Shown here: piece by piece, positions 11,421 through 24,060 of the stretch
Layout: each line of letters opens with the position of its first letter
Numbering within the stretch: position 1 is the stretch's first letter
From: Oxyruncus cristatus
Taxonomy: Eukaryota; Chordata; Aves; Passeriformes; Cotingidae
DNA: 64,000 nucleotides
NCBI GenBank assembly: GCA_013399855.1
Contig: VXAY01002056.1
Coordinates: 1,201,033-1,265,032, forward strand
Direction of reading: 5' to 3'
Position numbers and translations under genes: made by a program
The notes under the pieces: model-generated
Seen by the model: the letters and a program-made list of their open reading frames with translations, nothing else
Told to the model about the DNA's origin: nothing
Databases searched by the model: none

Positions 11421-14400
11421 AAACCTGTGCCCACATTCTGCGTGCCCCAAGTGTTGTGTTTCATAATTTATTCTGATAAAGTTGTCATGGTGATAATGTC
11501 TCTTGAGAATGAAAGTGCCATGTGCCTGGCTGATTACAGGAAACAGCTCAGATGGTACATAAACTGGTAAATATTGAACCCATGGGCAATAACATTAGCT
11601 GTATTTTGTCCATTTATTTATTTATTCAATGTAGCTCTGGTCAGCTTGATTATGGAAAGAGTGTGACAATTCATACTTTATTTTCTGTACACTTAAATTT
11701 CTGAGGATGGGAGGGAGACAGGCTTCTAGTATGTTTTTTTCTTTTTTAAATCCAGTGACATAAATGTTGGCAAAGTTCCCTGAAATAGCCTTTGAATTCC
11801 ATCTAAAGCTGTTGATTTGGCTGGATTAGTCAAAGCACCAGATCATTAATACATATCGAACATCTGTCAAAAATTGAACCTGCAATTAGCAGATGTATCA
11901 TCTGTAAATTGTGACTTCAGATTTTGTGTGAGAGAAGTGCCTTTAGGATTCTTGATAAATGCTGATTTTGTTAATTTCAGATATGGAGATAAAAGATTTT
12001 AATCTCAGCATTTTTAATTATAATTCTCCTCCTTCAAGGAGAAAACAGAACAATGTATTTTTCGTTACAAATACTGATCATGTTAAAGTCAAAGCATACT
12101 AGTGTACTCCTTGGAGTTCCTCTAGGAAAAAATTTTCAGTGGGGAAGTTTGAAACTGCACAGTCCAGCAGGGAATGTGTGGATTCTGATATGATTTTTCG
12201 TGTGTGTGTGTGTTTGTGATGTAGTATTGTCTTCAATCTACATTTGAGAAATGCCAGGTAAAGTGTGCAATTATTATACAAATGTGCACGATTAGTTACT
12301 AAAAATATTTCAGTCCTTTATGTCTTTTTGTGTGACACTTTGGTTTATTTCTGCGAAGTGATTTAGGAAGGCATCAACTACATTTAAATGTACTGGGTTT
12401 GGGGATGGGCATCTGCTGCATCTGACTTCCACTGGAGTTTTTAAAAATACTTCTCACTTTGAATTCTACATACAGAAATTTTCAAATAGTCCTAAAGCAC
12501 TTAGTGAATAAGCTTTTCATAGTGCCCTTTAAACACCTTGAGAAGAACCTTTCCTTACACATAGAAATTTAAGGCCTGACATATATTTGAATGATGTGTG
12601 TAAAATTTACTGATCAGAACAGTTTTAAACAAGATCCATAACTGAGATCAGATTACGCAGGAACATGGAACTGGCTGAAGATTCCCCTGAGCAGATGGGA
12701 GGGGGTATTAGTGCAGTGTTTTAACCAGTGTAGCATGCAGAAGCTGAAAAAAACCCTGCTGGCCAAATGCAGAGGAGCTGGTGGCCTTGCAGGTGGTGAG
12801 AAGCAGCTTCTGATCAGTCTGTTCAGTCATGATACACCGTCAGCATTGGCAGCAGTGTCAGGTCACCAGAGTGGGGAAGATGGGTCACTCAAGGACACAT
12901 CTGATGCAAGGCCAAACCTAGGCCTACACTTGCTTTTTGTACGTGTTCAACAAAACAGAGCAAACCAAGAGTTTTTCCAGGTATTTCTTGTGTAGCAGGG
13001 CAGCAGCAACACCAAAGAGGTGGCACTAAAATCTTTCAAAGTCATGTCAATGTGAACACAAAGTGCGATATCATGTGATGGACATGTCTGAGAGACAGCA
13101 GCTCCCAGTTTCTAGTACATGCTGAATTTCTAGGAAGGGTCTAGGTCTAGATCTTTCTGCAAATTTCATTAGTAAAGACTCTTCTGGTAAGCAAACTTAT
13201 GTATTAATGGAAGATTAGTACCAGAGGCCCTGCCCCAGTCAGCACCCGGGTTAGCATGGGCTCTTGCTCAAGGTGCTTGCTGACAAAAGGGAGGGGTCTG
13301 GAATGAACAAAGGCAGCTGATCACCTTGTAATTTGGGGTCCTGTGCATCTCTGTGCACAGTTTTGGTTACATAGGCTGGATGTGCTGAGCTCTACCCACC
13401 TGCCATGCTGCTTCTCTGTGGCTGAGTGACTCAGATGTCAGAGCAATCACAGCGCTCAGGTTCAGCAGTGCCTGCAGCATCACAAAGCTGATGCAGAGCA
13501 GGAGGTGCCTGCCCTTGAACAGAAACACCCCTGCTGTGCTCAGGGCTTGGAGCAGCACAGACTTTTAGGAGATACATTTGCTCTGACACGACAGGTGGTC
13601 CCGGGCGTGCACATGTTCGTCATCCAGCTCTATCCTCGGGTGCTCTCTCACTCAGCTGTTGCTTCACTACAAATTCAGAGATGAGCCAGTTTCTTACTAC
13701 TGTTACCATGTGCAATTCTGAAACCCTGCTCTACGGATGGCTGTTGTTACACAGCACAGATGTATCACTCAACTAGCAGAGAGTGCCTTATGTATGACTA
13801 CATAGTTCAAATGCAAATTCTTTGGAAAACTGTGGCAGGATTGTATTGCAGAATTACGGGGGAAGATAATGAAGCAGAGAGGAGGAGCAAGGAACTGAGG
13901 AAGTAGAAGGCTTGTGTAGTCAATGTGAGATGCTACTTCATGAAAGAAATGTGAGACTTGACCTTAAAAACTTCAAAGAATTGCTTTTTTTTCTCTCTAC
14001 TACCCTAATCTTTTCCTTTGTTTTGAACATGAGGCTGAAGAAGTTCACTTTATGACCACTGGCGCTGGAACAGATACTTGGAACAGGAAATTTTAATCCA
14101 CCCATGGCTGTGCAGAGGCAGATGTTACAGAGCTCTCGTATCCTTCAGTGTTGTCTCTTTCCCATGCTGAAAAGGCACAGCCTGTTTTCAGTCTCTCGTT
14201 GCTGAGTCAGGAGACCCATCTGACTGCACGTTTCAATTGCCAGTTTGCAATTCCTAAACTGAAGAGAAATGTGGTTTGGCACATGATCGTGGAAGGACCT
14301 GGGTATCACGGTTGCAAACTACACTTCTGCTGTGGAATGCAGAGCTTCCCAGCTCTGCTGCAGGGAACCTGAAGGGCTGAGAGACACTCAGGCCTCTTGC

Positions 14401-16300
14401 TATTTCCCAGACTTCCTACTACAGACATAGGAGGCTGGGAGGCTCAGTTTAGGAGTCTCTTAATTCCTCTTGCAAAAGTTCACCATCATTCTGCCAGGAT
14501 TGAGGGTGAAAGACACGCAGTTGTTCATCATGGTTGCAACTTTGTTTATGTTTTGTTTAAATTAATAACTTTTCCTTTTTTAAAACCACTAATGGATATT
14601 TCACTTCTCACTCTGACAGAACTAATAATTTCTCCCTAGAAATTTGTTTTTTCTATCTTGAAGATGCTCCACTTTTCAACAGTCCTTTCCTAACATTTGT
14701 CAAGTCAGTAATCCTTCCGTGAGTGGTAAGGTTTTTCATACATGGAATATAAACAAATCTCCTCATATTTTAATGTTCAAGGGAGGTCACAGGCGCTGCC
14801 CTCCCAAGATGTCAGTCGCAAACTCCCATTGGAGTAGAATTTTTCAGTCAGGCCCGGATTTCACCTATGTCTGTGCTAGAACAAATTGATTCACAACCCT
14901 GAGCTACTGCACCGGAGGGGAAAATTAACTGCTTCTGCAAGTCATCAAATTGTTATAAAAAAACCCCAAAAAACAAACCACAAACCTGGAAACTTATTAT
15001 AAAGTCTGTGTGAAAAGATTCAGTCCCTGACACTTCTCTGTTTCTTGTGAGATCTCGCAGTATATTTAGCTCTTTGACAAGGTTATACATTACACCTAAA
15101 AAGAAAGGGGAAGAAAACACTCCACACCGCAGACAAAGCCTGGAATTATCTTTAATAGGTGAAAGACAGCTGTGACCTCAGCTCAGTGCTGTGATGGAGA
15201 GCTGCTGGAGTGACAGCTCCTTTCTGCACTCTTGGATACAATGAGACAGATGGAAGCAGAGTGTTATTCTCCTACTTCCCATTCTGCAGGAATCAGAGGG
15301 AGAGTCAAACTTGGTAAAAGCAGAATGAGATGCTTTCAGTGTACTTTCAAGTAACTTATAGCATTTGAAAGACTTGAGTTTCTGTGTTATCTGAGCACCA
15401 TTGACAGGAAAATGAGAAAAAGGGGAAAAGCTGTTACAAATTTCTTCCTACAAATGGTTCCAAATGCTGGAGTTCACATATTTTTATTTGTTTGTGCTCA
15501 GCTAAAAGTGTGAGGATAGCTCTGTACACATTTTTCAAGGGAGAAATGGAGGGAGGGGAAGACTCGCTGAAGATCCAGAAGCTGATTGCAGTAAAAATAT
15601 ACCAAATCCATCATCTTCTTTTAGCCCCTATTTCAGTGACCCTCCAGTGAGACCCCTTCCCACCTCTGCAGCCTTAAAATACATTCTGTTTAAAGTCCTA
15701 ACCAATAACTGTGATCAGTAGAACTGAGATGCCAAACAGGCTGGTCAAGCACACAGCCCAGCAGCCAAAATACATCATTTGGCTCTTTAAGGACCTGTGG
15801 CAGTGTTACCAACATTTATAAGCGCTTAGGTAACATGCTAATTATGAAGTCATGAAATCAGTTTACAACCAGTTATTGTTTAAAGATCTGTAGATGTTAA
15901 AATCAGTGGAAAGTTTTGAGGGTTTAAATTGATTTTAAAGCAAAATTTAAAGTAAAAGGCCCTGAACTGCATCACTTTGATGTGTATGTGACAATAGACT
16001 CATAGACAGTAGTTAGTTGCACACACAGCACTTGGCTCAAGTGGCACCTCTCCTGTGGGCTGGTTTATGAGCTGAGGTTCCAGCCCTCTGTAGTTTAAAC
16101 CCTTTGATCTTGAAGCTCTTACCTGGAGTTTGAATCAAATCAGTTCCTGCTGTAGACTTGGACACAGTGTTCCCAGGAAGTTTCTAGGAGCTTTTGAAAC
16201 CCAGAGCATATGTCCCCTTCCTCTAATAAGACATTTTGATTTTAAGTGGTCATAGCAACAAAATGCCCTCTCTGGCCTTTTTGCAGGATACCTCGATAGG
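11421..16300. other. Noncoding stretch; GC-richer part at 12.7-13.6 kb unexplained
   Basis: No gene is identified. Between about 12700 and 13620 the DNA is richer in GC and frames are longer. One is a 63-codon minus-strand frame (13367-13558) with two hydrophobic runs that look like membrane segments, but I cannot match it and it has no clear start context or splice sites. The stretch 14955-14990 is A-rich simple sequence. Positions 14805-14860 hold a CTCCCATTGG/CAGGCCCGGATTT motif pair like those in old sauropsid interspersed repeats, which is too weak to call. Confidence 0.45.
12200..12212. repeat. Short (GT)n microsatellite
   Basis: Six GT units and a final G, followed by a broken TTTGTG tail. 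The tract is short and of interest only as a possible length polymorphism. Confidence 0.7.
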
Positions 16301-17600
16301 AAAAGCATTTTAATTAAGAAAATATACTAATTAGCTACCACCTGAAGTGACGATAAGTTTCACTTCATTAGCAAGGCTGGGTGTGTTGGAGAAACTCACC
16401 TGGCAACAAGGGGACTCATTTTTCAGGCTATATTCAATATTTCTTTTCCTGCGGAGGGAAAGCAATCTTAATTAAAACCCGTGAAAAGCAGGGCATTTTT
16501 AGCTGTTAATTTACAGAAGTTTCAATAAGTCTAAAGAGGAAAAGGCACCTTTTGGCAAATGGTGCATATATATGTCTGCCAGCAAGACTGCACTTAGCGA
16601 CAGGAGCTTTTCTTTATAAACCTGAGAGAGGCTGTTGTACTGCTGGAACTGCAGGGCTCTTCTGAGCTGAAGCCTGGGGTCAGTAGTGTTCATGAGCGTG
16701 TATCCCCTGACCCAGACAGGGTCTTTAAACCCTTCCATCCCATACAATTTGCAATGTGCCCTGTTTGTGTTCCTGTCAGGAATAATCTGTGCAGCTGCAA
16801 ACCAGAATTTCATGGTCCCATGTGCAGTCTGTGCATGCATCTCAGGACTTTCCTGCTTAATTCCAGCATCTTTCTGCCTTTGCCCCCAGCTTTCTTCTTT
16901 GTTTTGTTTATTTCTAGCCCTTTTCAGAGAGTCATGGAAGATGGAGAGCAACAAGGAAAGTTTGTTTTCAGTATTTAATGCTTGATTTGTGGCCTTTGCT
17001 CTTTCAGTTTCTTGTACTGACACGTGCAAACCCAGCCTCAGGCACCTCTCACACACCATTCAGCTGCCGTGGCTCCAGTGGGCTCCAGTGCGGAGTGATC
17101 TCATTCGGGCTGATTCTTTCATGTCAATAGCTCCGTTTGGTGCTTGCTCCCAGATCAGCTTGAATTTTTTCACTTGTTTGGGTTTCGATGATTTGTGTTT
17201 GTGGGATTTCTTTTCCTCCCCCTTTCTGTCAATTAGAAAGACTCCATCGTTCCTTCCCAGCCAAAGGAGTCCATTCAGGTGCACGCTGGGGGTTTCATGG
17301 CCCGAAGTTGCCGTGTTTTGACAGGCATGGCTGTGGGATTAGAAGGTCTGGCAGCCCTTTCAGGAGCCTTGTTAAGAAGCCTGATTGAAAATTTGCGCTT
17401 TGTTGTTAATGCTGGATTAAGGGAGACTTTAAACATTGGGTTCCTTTTGCAGATAACGAGGGAGATACAGACAAGTGCTGATGCTAAAGGTATGCAGTTA
17501 ATGGAAGATTCCGGAATTGATAAGACTGGAGCTTTCTGGAGGAGCTCAGGAGTGGCCAAGTCAGGTGGCCTTGATTTGGGTCCATTGCACGTTCAGTGAG
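16300..17600. promoter_or_regulatory. Stop-poor, possibly conserved block
   Basis: Frames are unusually open on both strands. On the minus strand, one frame runs from 17284 to 16511 with a single TGA at 17060-17062 (74 and 182 codons either side); its first part has a basic patch KKSHKHKSSKPKQVKK. A second minus frame covers 17559-17275 (94 codons). On the plus strand, 16686-16985, 16989-17321 and 17279-17599 are also open. Openness on both strands argues for composition or selection on the DNA itself, not for a specific protein. The upstream part (16310-16510) has TTAATTAAG-like and CTTAATTAAAAC cores. I recognise no protein family. It could be a conserved noncoding element, a noncoding-RNA exon or a dead coding exon. 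Confidence 0.3.
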
Positions 17601-20600
17601 CCTCAAGATTTGACTGTAGGAGAACTAGAATTCCCCTGAGTTCTGCCTTACTTAGACTAATTTCAGATCCTCTGAATTAATAATTTTCTAATAAGACATA
17701 GTGATTTTGTCATTGAGGTATATCTAACACAACCCTTTCCTTTTCCTCTTTTCATCAGTATTACTTTAAAATGAATAAAAAAAGTAAAATTGGAAGCAGT
17801 TTAGATGTCTGGAAGAAACATAAATAGGAACATCCGCATTATGTGGGTGACAACTGAGTCAGATTATTTTGGCAATGCTATTTATAGTAAAGCTCTTCTC
17901 CTTAAAATTGAGCAATTAATGTAAACACTTCAAACTGCTGGCCTGAAACATTCTCTCTATTTAAAGAAGGAAAATTGTTGGTTTTTTTTTCTTAAGCATC
18001 AGTCAAATGAAGCCAGATGCATAGGCACTGCAGAAAAAACAGTGCTGACATTTCTATGTGCGTTCTGTCTTCAACAAATATCTGCCAGAGCCAAGCAGTG
18101 TGGCATTTTGGCCCCTAGCCAGCCAACCCTCAATACTTTAAAATCAAGCCATGTACACATTGCCTGACAGTAGTAGCATAGAGCAACTTCTTCATGGTTC
18201 CTATTGAGGGCGCTTACGTGGTGTTTACTGTAAATTCCAAATCTGACTAGGTTGTAGAGTTCTTTTTACTTCCAGAAATGTGTTGATGCTTAAACTTCAT
18301 CACTGTTCTGTGTTTGAGGGTGATGTAAAAGTATTGTTCTCTACATTCATCTCCCTTTATAGCACAGTAATTGTGAAAAGTGCTCTGAAGTTTCCAATAG
18401 TTAATGTTAACTATTGGAACATTAATGCAAGTTGTTGTCTTTCTCTTTAGGTATCTCAAAGTAGTCGGTAAGTGAGTGGCTTTTCCCATTCTCCTTCATT
18501 CCTGAGAGATGATTCCATGCACGTATGCTTTTCCTTGTTTAGAGAAACAGGACTACCTGTGCAGCCTGACTCCCTCTCAGCTGGGTGTCAGGTCTGCAGT
18601 TTAGGCATGAGCCTGAAGAGTTGGTTGTTTCCTGGTGTGATGTGTCAAACCCCAAAGCAGTGACAGCACACATGTCACAGGCAGCTGTACCTATTAAATC
18701 TCCAAGCGGCCCCATTCTAGGACACTATTCACTGTGATATCCTTGGAACTTACTGGAGCATTCACAATAACTAAAATACCTTGGAATGATACATGTCAAT
18801 GATTCTTGGAAGAGCAGAGTCTGCACTTGGCTAAGTAGGCAAATACTGTGCCACTTTCCTTCCTTCAAAAGAAGCTGTTATGTACATCCCTATTGCTTAG
18901 CAAGAATAAATAATAATTTTGAATAATTACCTCGGTATTGTAGACAGGACTGGTTAGGTGATACACTGTGCCCTTAAATCAGCTGTTTTCACTTACCAGA
19001 CAATTGAAATATTTTACAGGAATAAAATACAAAGCCAGTTTGAAAAAAGCAAGTCTCTGAATTTGCTTAGTCTCCACATGAGTAATTTTGTTTCACTGAA
19101 AATAATACAGCTTTGCTGGAAGCACATGTTGGAATTTAGGAGAATATTAGCATAAATTGTTTGAAAAATATCCCCTGCTCTTAACCTTATTTCTTCTCTC
19201 TGTTCTCACCATTTCCATATCTTAGCAGAAACCCATGTGAGCACAATTTTTCACTGTTTTAAATGAAGCAAGGTTTATGAGGCAGGTTAATATCTTTTAT
19301 TTGCCTAACTGATATAGTTAGGAGAAGATCAGACAGACCATTTTTGGCATACAATTCCTCAGATCATTGGAGGTGGACTTCAGTTCCTGAAATCTTCTTC
19401 TAAATATGTCCATCTAATAAAAAGATACTAAATCTCCCTACATATGTTCTCTGTTTAGATTCTTAGACTCTAACAGCATTATTATTTTAATACATCATAA
19501 TTGTATATGAATAATGCATTCTGGACAAATTATCCTCAGTTTTCTTGTAGAACATATTGTCTGGAAGGCAGAGAAAGTGCAAACTAATCTAATTTATTCT
19601 TCCTTGGTGGAAAAGCAATGCTATGTGCTACCTAGATTTCTGCCCAACTCTTCTCTCTGGTTAAAGAGCAGCCTGTTTTCCCTATCTGTGGGAGGTCTTC
19701 ATAACTTAAATAAAATTTAAGTATCCATTTAGAAGTATCCTGGGGTGCCTTATGATTCTCCAGTTGGCCCAAACTGTAGTATTTTATCTCATACCTCGTA
19801 AGATTTTATGTCATACTGTGTCACAAACCAAAATCCTGTCCTCAATCAGCAAAGATAGGTTAAAGCTGCAGGTGGCATTGTTTCCAAATGTATTTTTGCT
19901 CAGGGTATTCTTAAAATTTCAACTAATGATTGTGAACAGTGGTCAGAGATAGTGAGCAGGAAGGTTCCAAAAGTGTCCAGTGCTTCTCAAGTAAAAGGTG
20001 GCCAGAGGCAAACCTTACTTGTCTCCCCTGACAGAGTTGTGGCTTAAGGTCTTTTATCTCTTCCTGAGAACCACAACTTGGGGTAAATAAGAAGCTACTG
20101 CATGTTTCTGTTGCTAAGAGAAAATTCAAAGGTAAATAGTATTACTAAGCTTGTAACTGGACTGTGATTATAAAGTAATTATATATTAAAAAGATTAAGA
20201 GCATATATATCTTTAAAGTGAGCTTTTCTTCTTGATGCACATATGCGCTGGAAGTACATCCATGGTATAAGCAAAGTGGAATTCATTTCTTGGGAAGCTG
20301 AGAACTACTTCATCTGAAAGGGGTAGCACCTTATCACCTGAAACTGAGTACTGCTGGTGACAACAGCATCGTGAGTTGACACTGGTGAAGGTGTTTGTGT
20401 GGGAACAAGAGTGGAAAGGGCCACTGGTGCTGAGCAGAAATGAGCTTCAGATCCTGTCTGATATCCAAACTGCCAGAGACAGGAGTGGCCATTAAACTGG
20501 GTGTCAGGGTTATCAGTAGAGGTGGCTAAAGTCTGCCTTTATCTCGTCTGGATGTGCCAGCCATGCACTTCTTCTCCAGCAGCAGTGCTGTGGTGCTTTA

Positions 20601-20728
20601 CTCCGGTAAGACAAGGTTTGTAGAGAAAAGGTGTGTAATTTATTGAACCAGATTGCCTGAAATCTGCTCCCTTGTACTTTACATTGCATTCCTTCCTTAC
20701 AGCATCCTAGCTTGGAAGCTCCTAATGT
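17601..20728. other. Noncoding stretch with one perfect palindrome
   Basis: No gene and no known repeat family are seen. Frames stay below 85 codons. The only structural feature found is the inverted repeat at 18392-18419, which is listed separately. Confidence 0.55.
18392..18419. repeat. Perfect 13-bp inverted repeat with 2-base spacer
   Basis: The arms TTCCAATAGTTAA (18392-18404) and TTAACTATTGGAA (18407-18419) are exact reverse complements around TG. The outer parts hold CCAAT and ATTGG cores and the centre reads GTTAATGTTAAC, close to the two half-sites of an HNF1-type element but one base too short. It could form a cruciform or be a dimer binding site, or be chance. Confidence 0.8.
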
Positions 20729-20757
20729 GGGGGGGAAAAAAAAAAAAAAAAAAAAAA
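20729..20757. repeat. G7 followed by A22 homopolymer
   Basis: Seven G (20729-20735) run straight into 22 A (20736-20757). The length is likely to be unstable in sequencing. The tract sits just upstream of the CR1 copy at 20805 but is not part of it, since CR1 does not end in poly(A). Confidence 0.85.
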
Positions 20758-20804
20758 GAATGTAGTGTGATGGCACAATAGAAAATAGGAAAGAAAGTAA
20801 TTTT

Positions 20805-21030
20805 CACAGAATCAGACGAGTTGGAAAGGACCTCTGAGATCATCAAGTCCAACCCTCGATCCACTACTACTGTGGTTACCAGACTATGGCACTAAGTGCC
20901 ACGTCCAACCTCATCTTAAAAACCTCCAGGGACAGGTAATCCACCACTTCCCTGGGCAGCCCATTCCAATGCCTGATTACCCTCTCTGTAAAGAATTCCT
21001 TCCTAATATCCAACCCAAACTCACCCTGAA
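20805..21030 (-). mobile_element. CR1 LINE, 3' end, 5'-truncated
   Basis: Read on the + strand this is the reverse complement of a CR1 3' end. It opens with CACAGAATCAGACGAGTTGG and continues with AAAGGACCTCTGAGATCATC and AAGTCCAACCCTCGATCCAC. Then come the CACTAAGTGCCACGTCCAA, CTCCAGGGACAGG and CCTGGGCAGCCCATTCCAAT blocks, and finally AAAGAATTCCTTCCTAATAT. These are landmarks of the avian CR1 3' untranslated region. The terminal unit is present once and not as several repeats. The copy is 5'-truncated (on its right side here) at about 21030, as most CR1 copies are. It is moderately diverged. Confidence 0.93.
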
Positions 21031-22840
21031 ATTTTGTTTTGGGATAAATTGAAACGATATTTTCATTCAGTCATATCAAAATGTCTAAACAACGTCAAAC
21101 AATACTGTCTGATTCAACTTCTAAAACTGCATTCAGTTACAAGAGGTTCTAATAATAATGTTTCAATACCACAGTAATAATCATACTACGCAAAATATTT
21201 TAATGTCCTTTAAATATCAGATAACTGAACTTCTCTTAATGAAAAGTTTCAGTGATTGACCAATATGATTCATGACAAAACCTTGTACAATTCCAATTTT
21301 GTTTTAATTTACATGCTTGTGGAAAATCTTTCTAGAATTTTGTCTACATCTATCTGCAATGAAATGGACTTCTGGCTCCAAGTGTTTTTGCAGCATGTGC
21401 TAGTGAAGTGTTTTAAGAGATATTTGTTTGGAGTTTTTTACACTGGGGAGATTTGGGTAGATTCAGTTTAAAGCTTGGATAATACTGAAAATTTATGGGC
21501 TGAATTTCAAATAGTTTTGCATTCAGCAGATTATACTGGTTTGATATTAGTTTTGTTTGGTTTGGTTTTGGTTTTGACTGAGACTGGTTTTAGATTAAAT
21601 CTCTGTATTTCAAATGCCTGCTGCATGTTCAGTGGTTAGGATGCATGTGAGCTTCCAGGAACATTCAACCCTAATCCAGCAATCCATGTAAGGATTTTTA
21701 TAATTTTAAGCATATGAGAAGTTCAGTGAAATTCTCAATGTTTTTTCATATGGTCCAAGACATGGGGGCGTTTAGAAATAAAACCAAGACCTTTGAGGAA
21801 TAGAGAAAATAATGTGCTGATAATGTTGGACTGGAAAAAGGCAGATGTTTGACCCTAATTTTATCCATTTCTTTCTACAATTTTCCCTGTTTACAAGATG
21901 TTTACTAGGGTTCTGTGAAGGTATATAGCATAGGTTGCTAGTAGTACCATCACTGTTCAAATAAGTGCAATGATTTATATCCCAATGTCATCATGCTGAC
22001 CTTTGCTCTTGTCATAGAAATGCTCTAATCTTGAAGTCTAAGTGTGGTTTTAATAAGGAGACTTGGTAGTTTTTTGCCTAAACAACACTTAGATTGTTGA
22101 CTGTTGTAAAATGGGGCCATTTTAAAAGATTCTACTTTTTAGGCTCACTACTGAGTTAAAACTCTGATAGAGAGATGCATAAATGTGCTTTGCTGTATCT
22201 ACCCAAGTCCTTTGTGATGGCAGGTTGAGTGAGCACCTCTCTCAGTGGGAGAGATTTGGTGTGTTGTGGGTGGGCCCAGTGTGGATTGCCTTCCTCTTGT
22301 TGCCTCAAACTTGCCATGGGAATTTTTCTTTTTCCTTATACTAAACCTAAAAGAAATAATGTGGCCATCTCAAGGGCAGAGAAAGTTTCCTTAAAATAAA
22401 CATAATTATGACAGAAACTGTATCAAAATTCAGTATGTCAGATAATTACTAATCAGCTGGCTTCTAAGAACTCCAGGACTTTATGCATCCTTTGAGATAG
22501 AAAACAGGATTCATTTTATTCTAAAGGATTCAACTGGTTAGACTTACTATTTGTTGTAAGAAGAGTGATGTAATTGGGACAGGTTTTAAATGGACAGTGC
22601 CTCTTTAACTTCTATAGGAGAGTATTTGCAGGTTTGTAAGAACTGACTGTGCTGTACAATCATTTTATTTGGTGACTGGCTGTATTAATTTGGTGAATCA
22701 GCTAGATGGTGATTCAGTTCAGGATCACTGTTAATCTAATGATTTTTATTGACTCCATTTCAATTTTGACCTTTACTTGTATCATCTAATTTAATTTTAG
22801 TAAAAGTTTACGGTAGAGAATTGTAGCAATATATTACATC
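21031..22840. other. Noncoding stretch, no gene seen
   Basis: Ordinary AT-rich sequence without a gene or recognisable repeat. A GT-rich patch (TTTTGTTTGGTTTGGTTTTG, about 21551-21575) is simple sequence. Confidence 0.55.
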
Positions 22841-22861
22841 TTAAGTTTTCTCCTTTTTCAG

Positions 22862-22950
22862 TGCTTAAAAAGCCTGTGAAAAACAGACTGAACAAGTTAT
22901 TCTTTCAACGGAGCAGATTGAATGAAAATTTGGAGTATCTAAAAAAATGA
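22862..22950 (+). other. Exon-like segment: strong acceptor, 28 codons, stop (unproven)
   Basis: A pyrimidine-rich run ends in TTTTCTCCTTTTTCAG at 22861, a good splice acceptor. From 22864 the frame reads 28 codons (LKKPVKNRLNKLFFQRSRLN, then ENLEYLKK) to a TGA at 22948-22950, which would make a phase-1 terminal exon. The peptide is lysine- and asparagine-rich and matches nothing I know. An AATAAA occurs near 23232. An open stretch of this length is common by chance, so the call rests mainly on the acceptor. Confidence 0.15.
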
Positions 22951-23249
22951 GGCAAAGAATGTGAGGGCCACATGTGTTATTGTCAAAGGATATACAGCTT
23001 AGTGTGTAACTGGGTTATCAGATCAGAGACTCACTGTCCAAATCTAATGTGGTAGAAAATGCCTTCTGTGGCCACAGAGCTAAATCAGAAGTGCTTAGTC
23101 TGTTATGAATTTATGGGGGTTTTGGAAGGATGTAAATCAGGTTTAAAAAACTTATTTCTAAATGTAATTACTTCCTCAAACCGAATTATACAGTGCTGCA
23201 CCTAGGCAACAACGCCAAACTAACAGGGCAGAATAAACATGCAAAAGAG

Positions 23250-24060
23250 AATGACACATAAGAGATAAGTCGTAACAATTTGTTTGCAGACTTTATTTCG
23301 TGATTCTGTAACATATTTATCAAGGAAAAAGCAGAGGGATTTCAAAGCAGCTATTCTGGGCACTCCTCCAGAATTAAGTGCAGCTGTTTATGCCTTAAAG
23401 TCAATTATTTTTCTTGTTTGTGCTCTAATCATTCATTATTTGTAGATGCCACAAAACAATCCATGAAGAGCTGACAGACCAAACATTATTCCCTGTAGTT
23501 TGGGGTTTTTTTTAAATATTTATTGTATGCTTAAAGTTTGTATGAGGTAGTTCTATGAACTCAGCAAAACTGAAGGTGGAGAGGGCAGCAATGTGTGAAT
23601 TTAAAGCCTTTTAGCGCTATTAAAAATCAAAGTCTTATTTATTTTTAAAACCACTTGGTTAAGGTTTTCCCTTTTCTTCTGGCACATTGTTACTGTTGGG
23701 ATAAATCTATTAACTACGGGCTGAGTCAGTGTGAATCTATGGCACTCTGAGCCATTTCAGGTTAATATTTCAAAGAGGGATTTATCTCTGTCACTGTAAT
23801 GGTACAAATACCTTTGTCCATCTGATGCCAACTTGTCTGCTGCTGGATCCTCACCTTGAGAATTTCAGTAATGGCTTAGTTATTAATAGAGGGCAGATAT
23901 GATCCTGAGCTGTGATGAAAGAGATTTTCCATGAAAAATGCTCACAGCAATCATTATGGTTTTCAATTTAGTATTGTGAGCTTTGGGTAGCCTGAGAAAA
24001 AGCCCTAGTCATCCACATTTTTAAAGAGATTAATCTCTTCTTAAGAAGGTTGTGTTAGAC
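23250..24060. promoter_or_regulatory. Candidate conserved noncoding element
   Basis: The block is dense in AT-rich transcription-factor-like cores: CTAATCATTCATTATTTG near 23425, TTTAGCGCTATTAAAAATC near 23611, GTTATTAATAGAGGGC near 23879. No repeat signature and no open frame are present. The assignment is by sequence character only. Confidence 0.22.

Noticed and set aside
13367..13558. 63-codon minus frame with two hydrophobic runs
   Set aside because: No start or splice support and no family match. Hydrophobic runs arise easily in T-rich antisense frames.
16754..16840. EGF-like cysteine pattern (CSCKPEFHGPMC) on the + strand
   Set aside because: Only the last part of the EGF signature is present. 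No other EGF repeat, acceptor or donor fits, and other frames on both strands are just as open.
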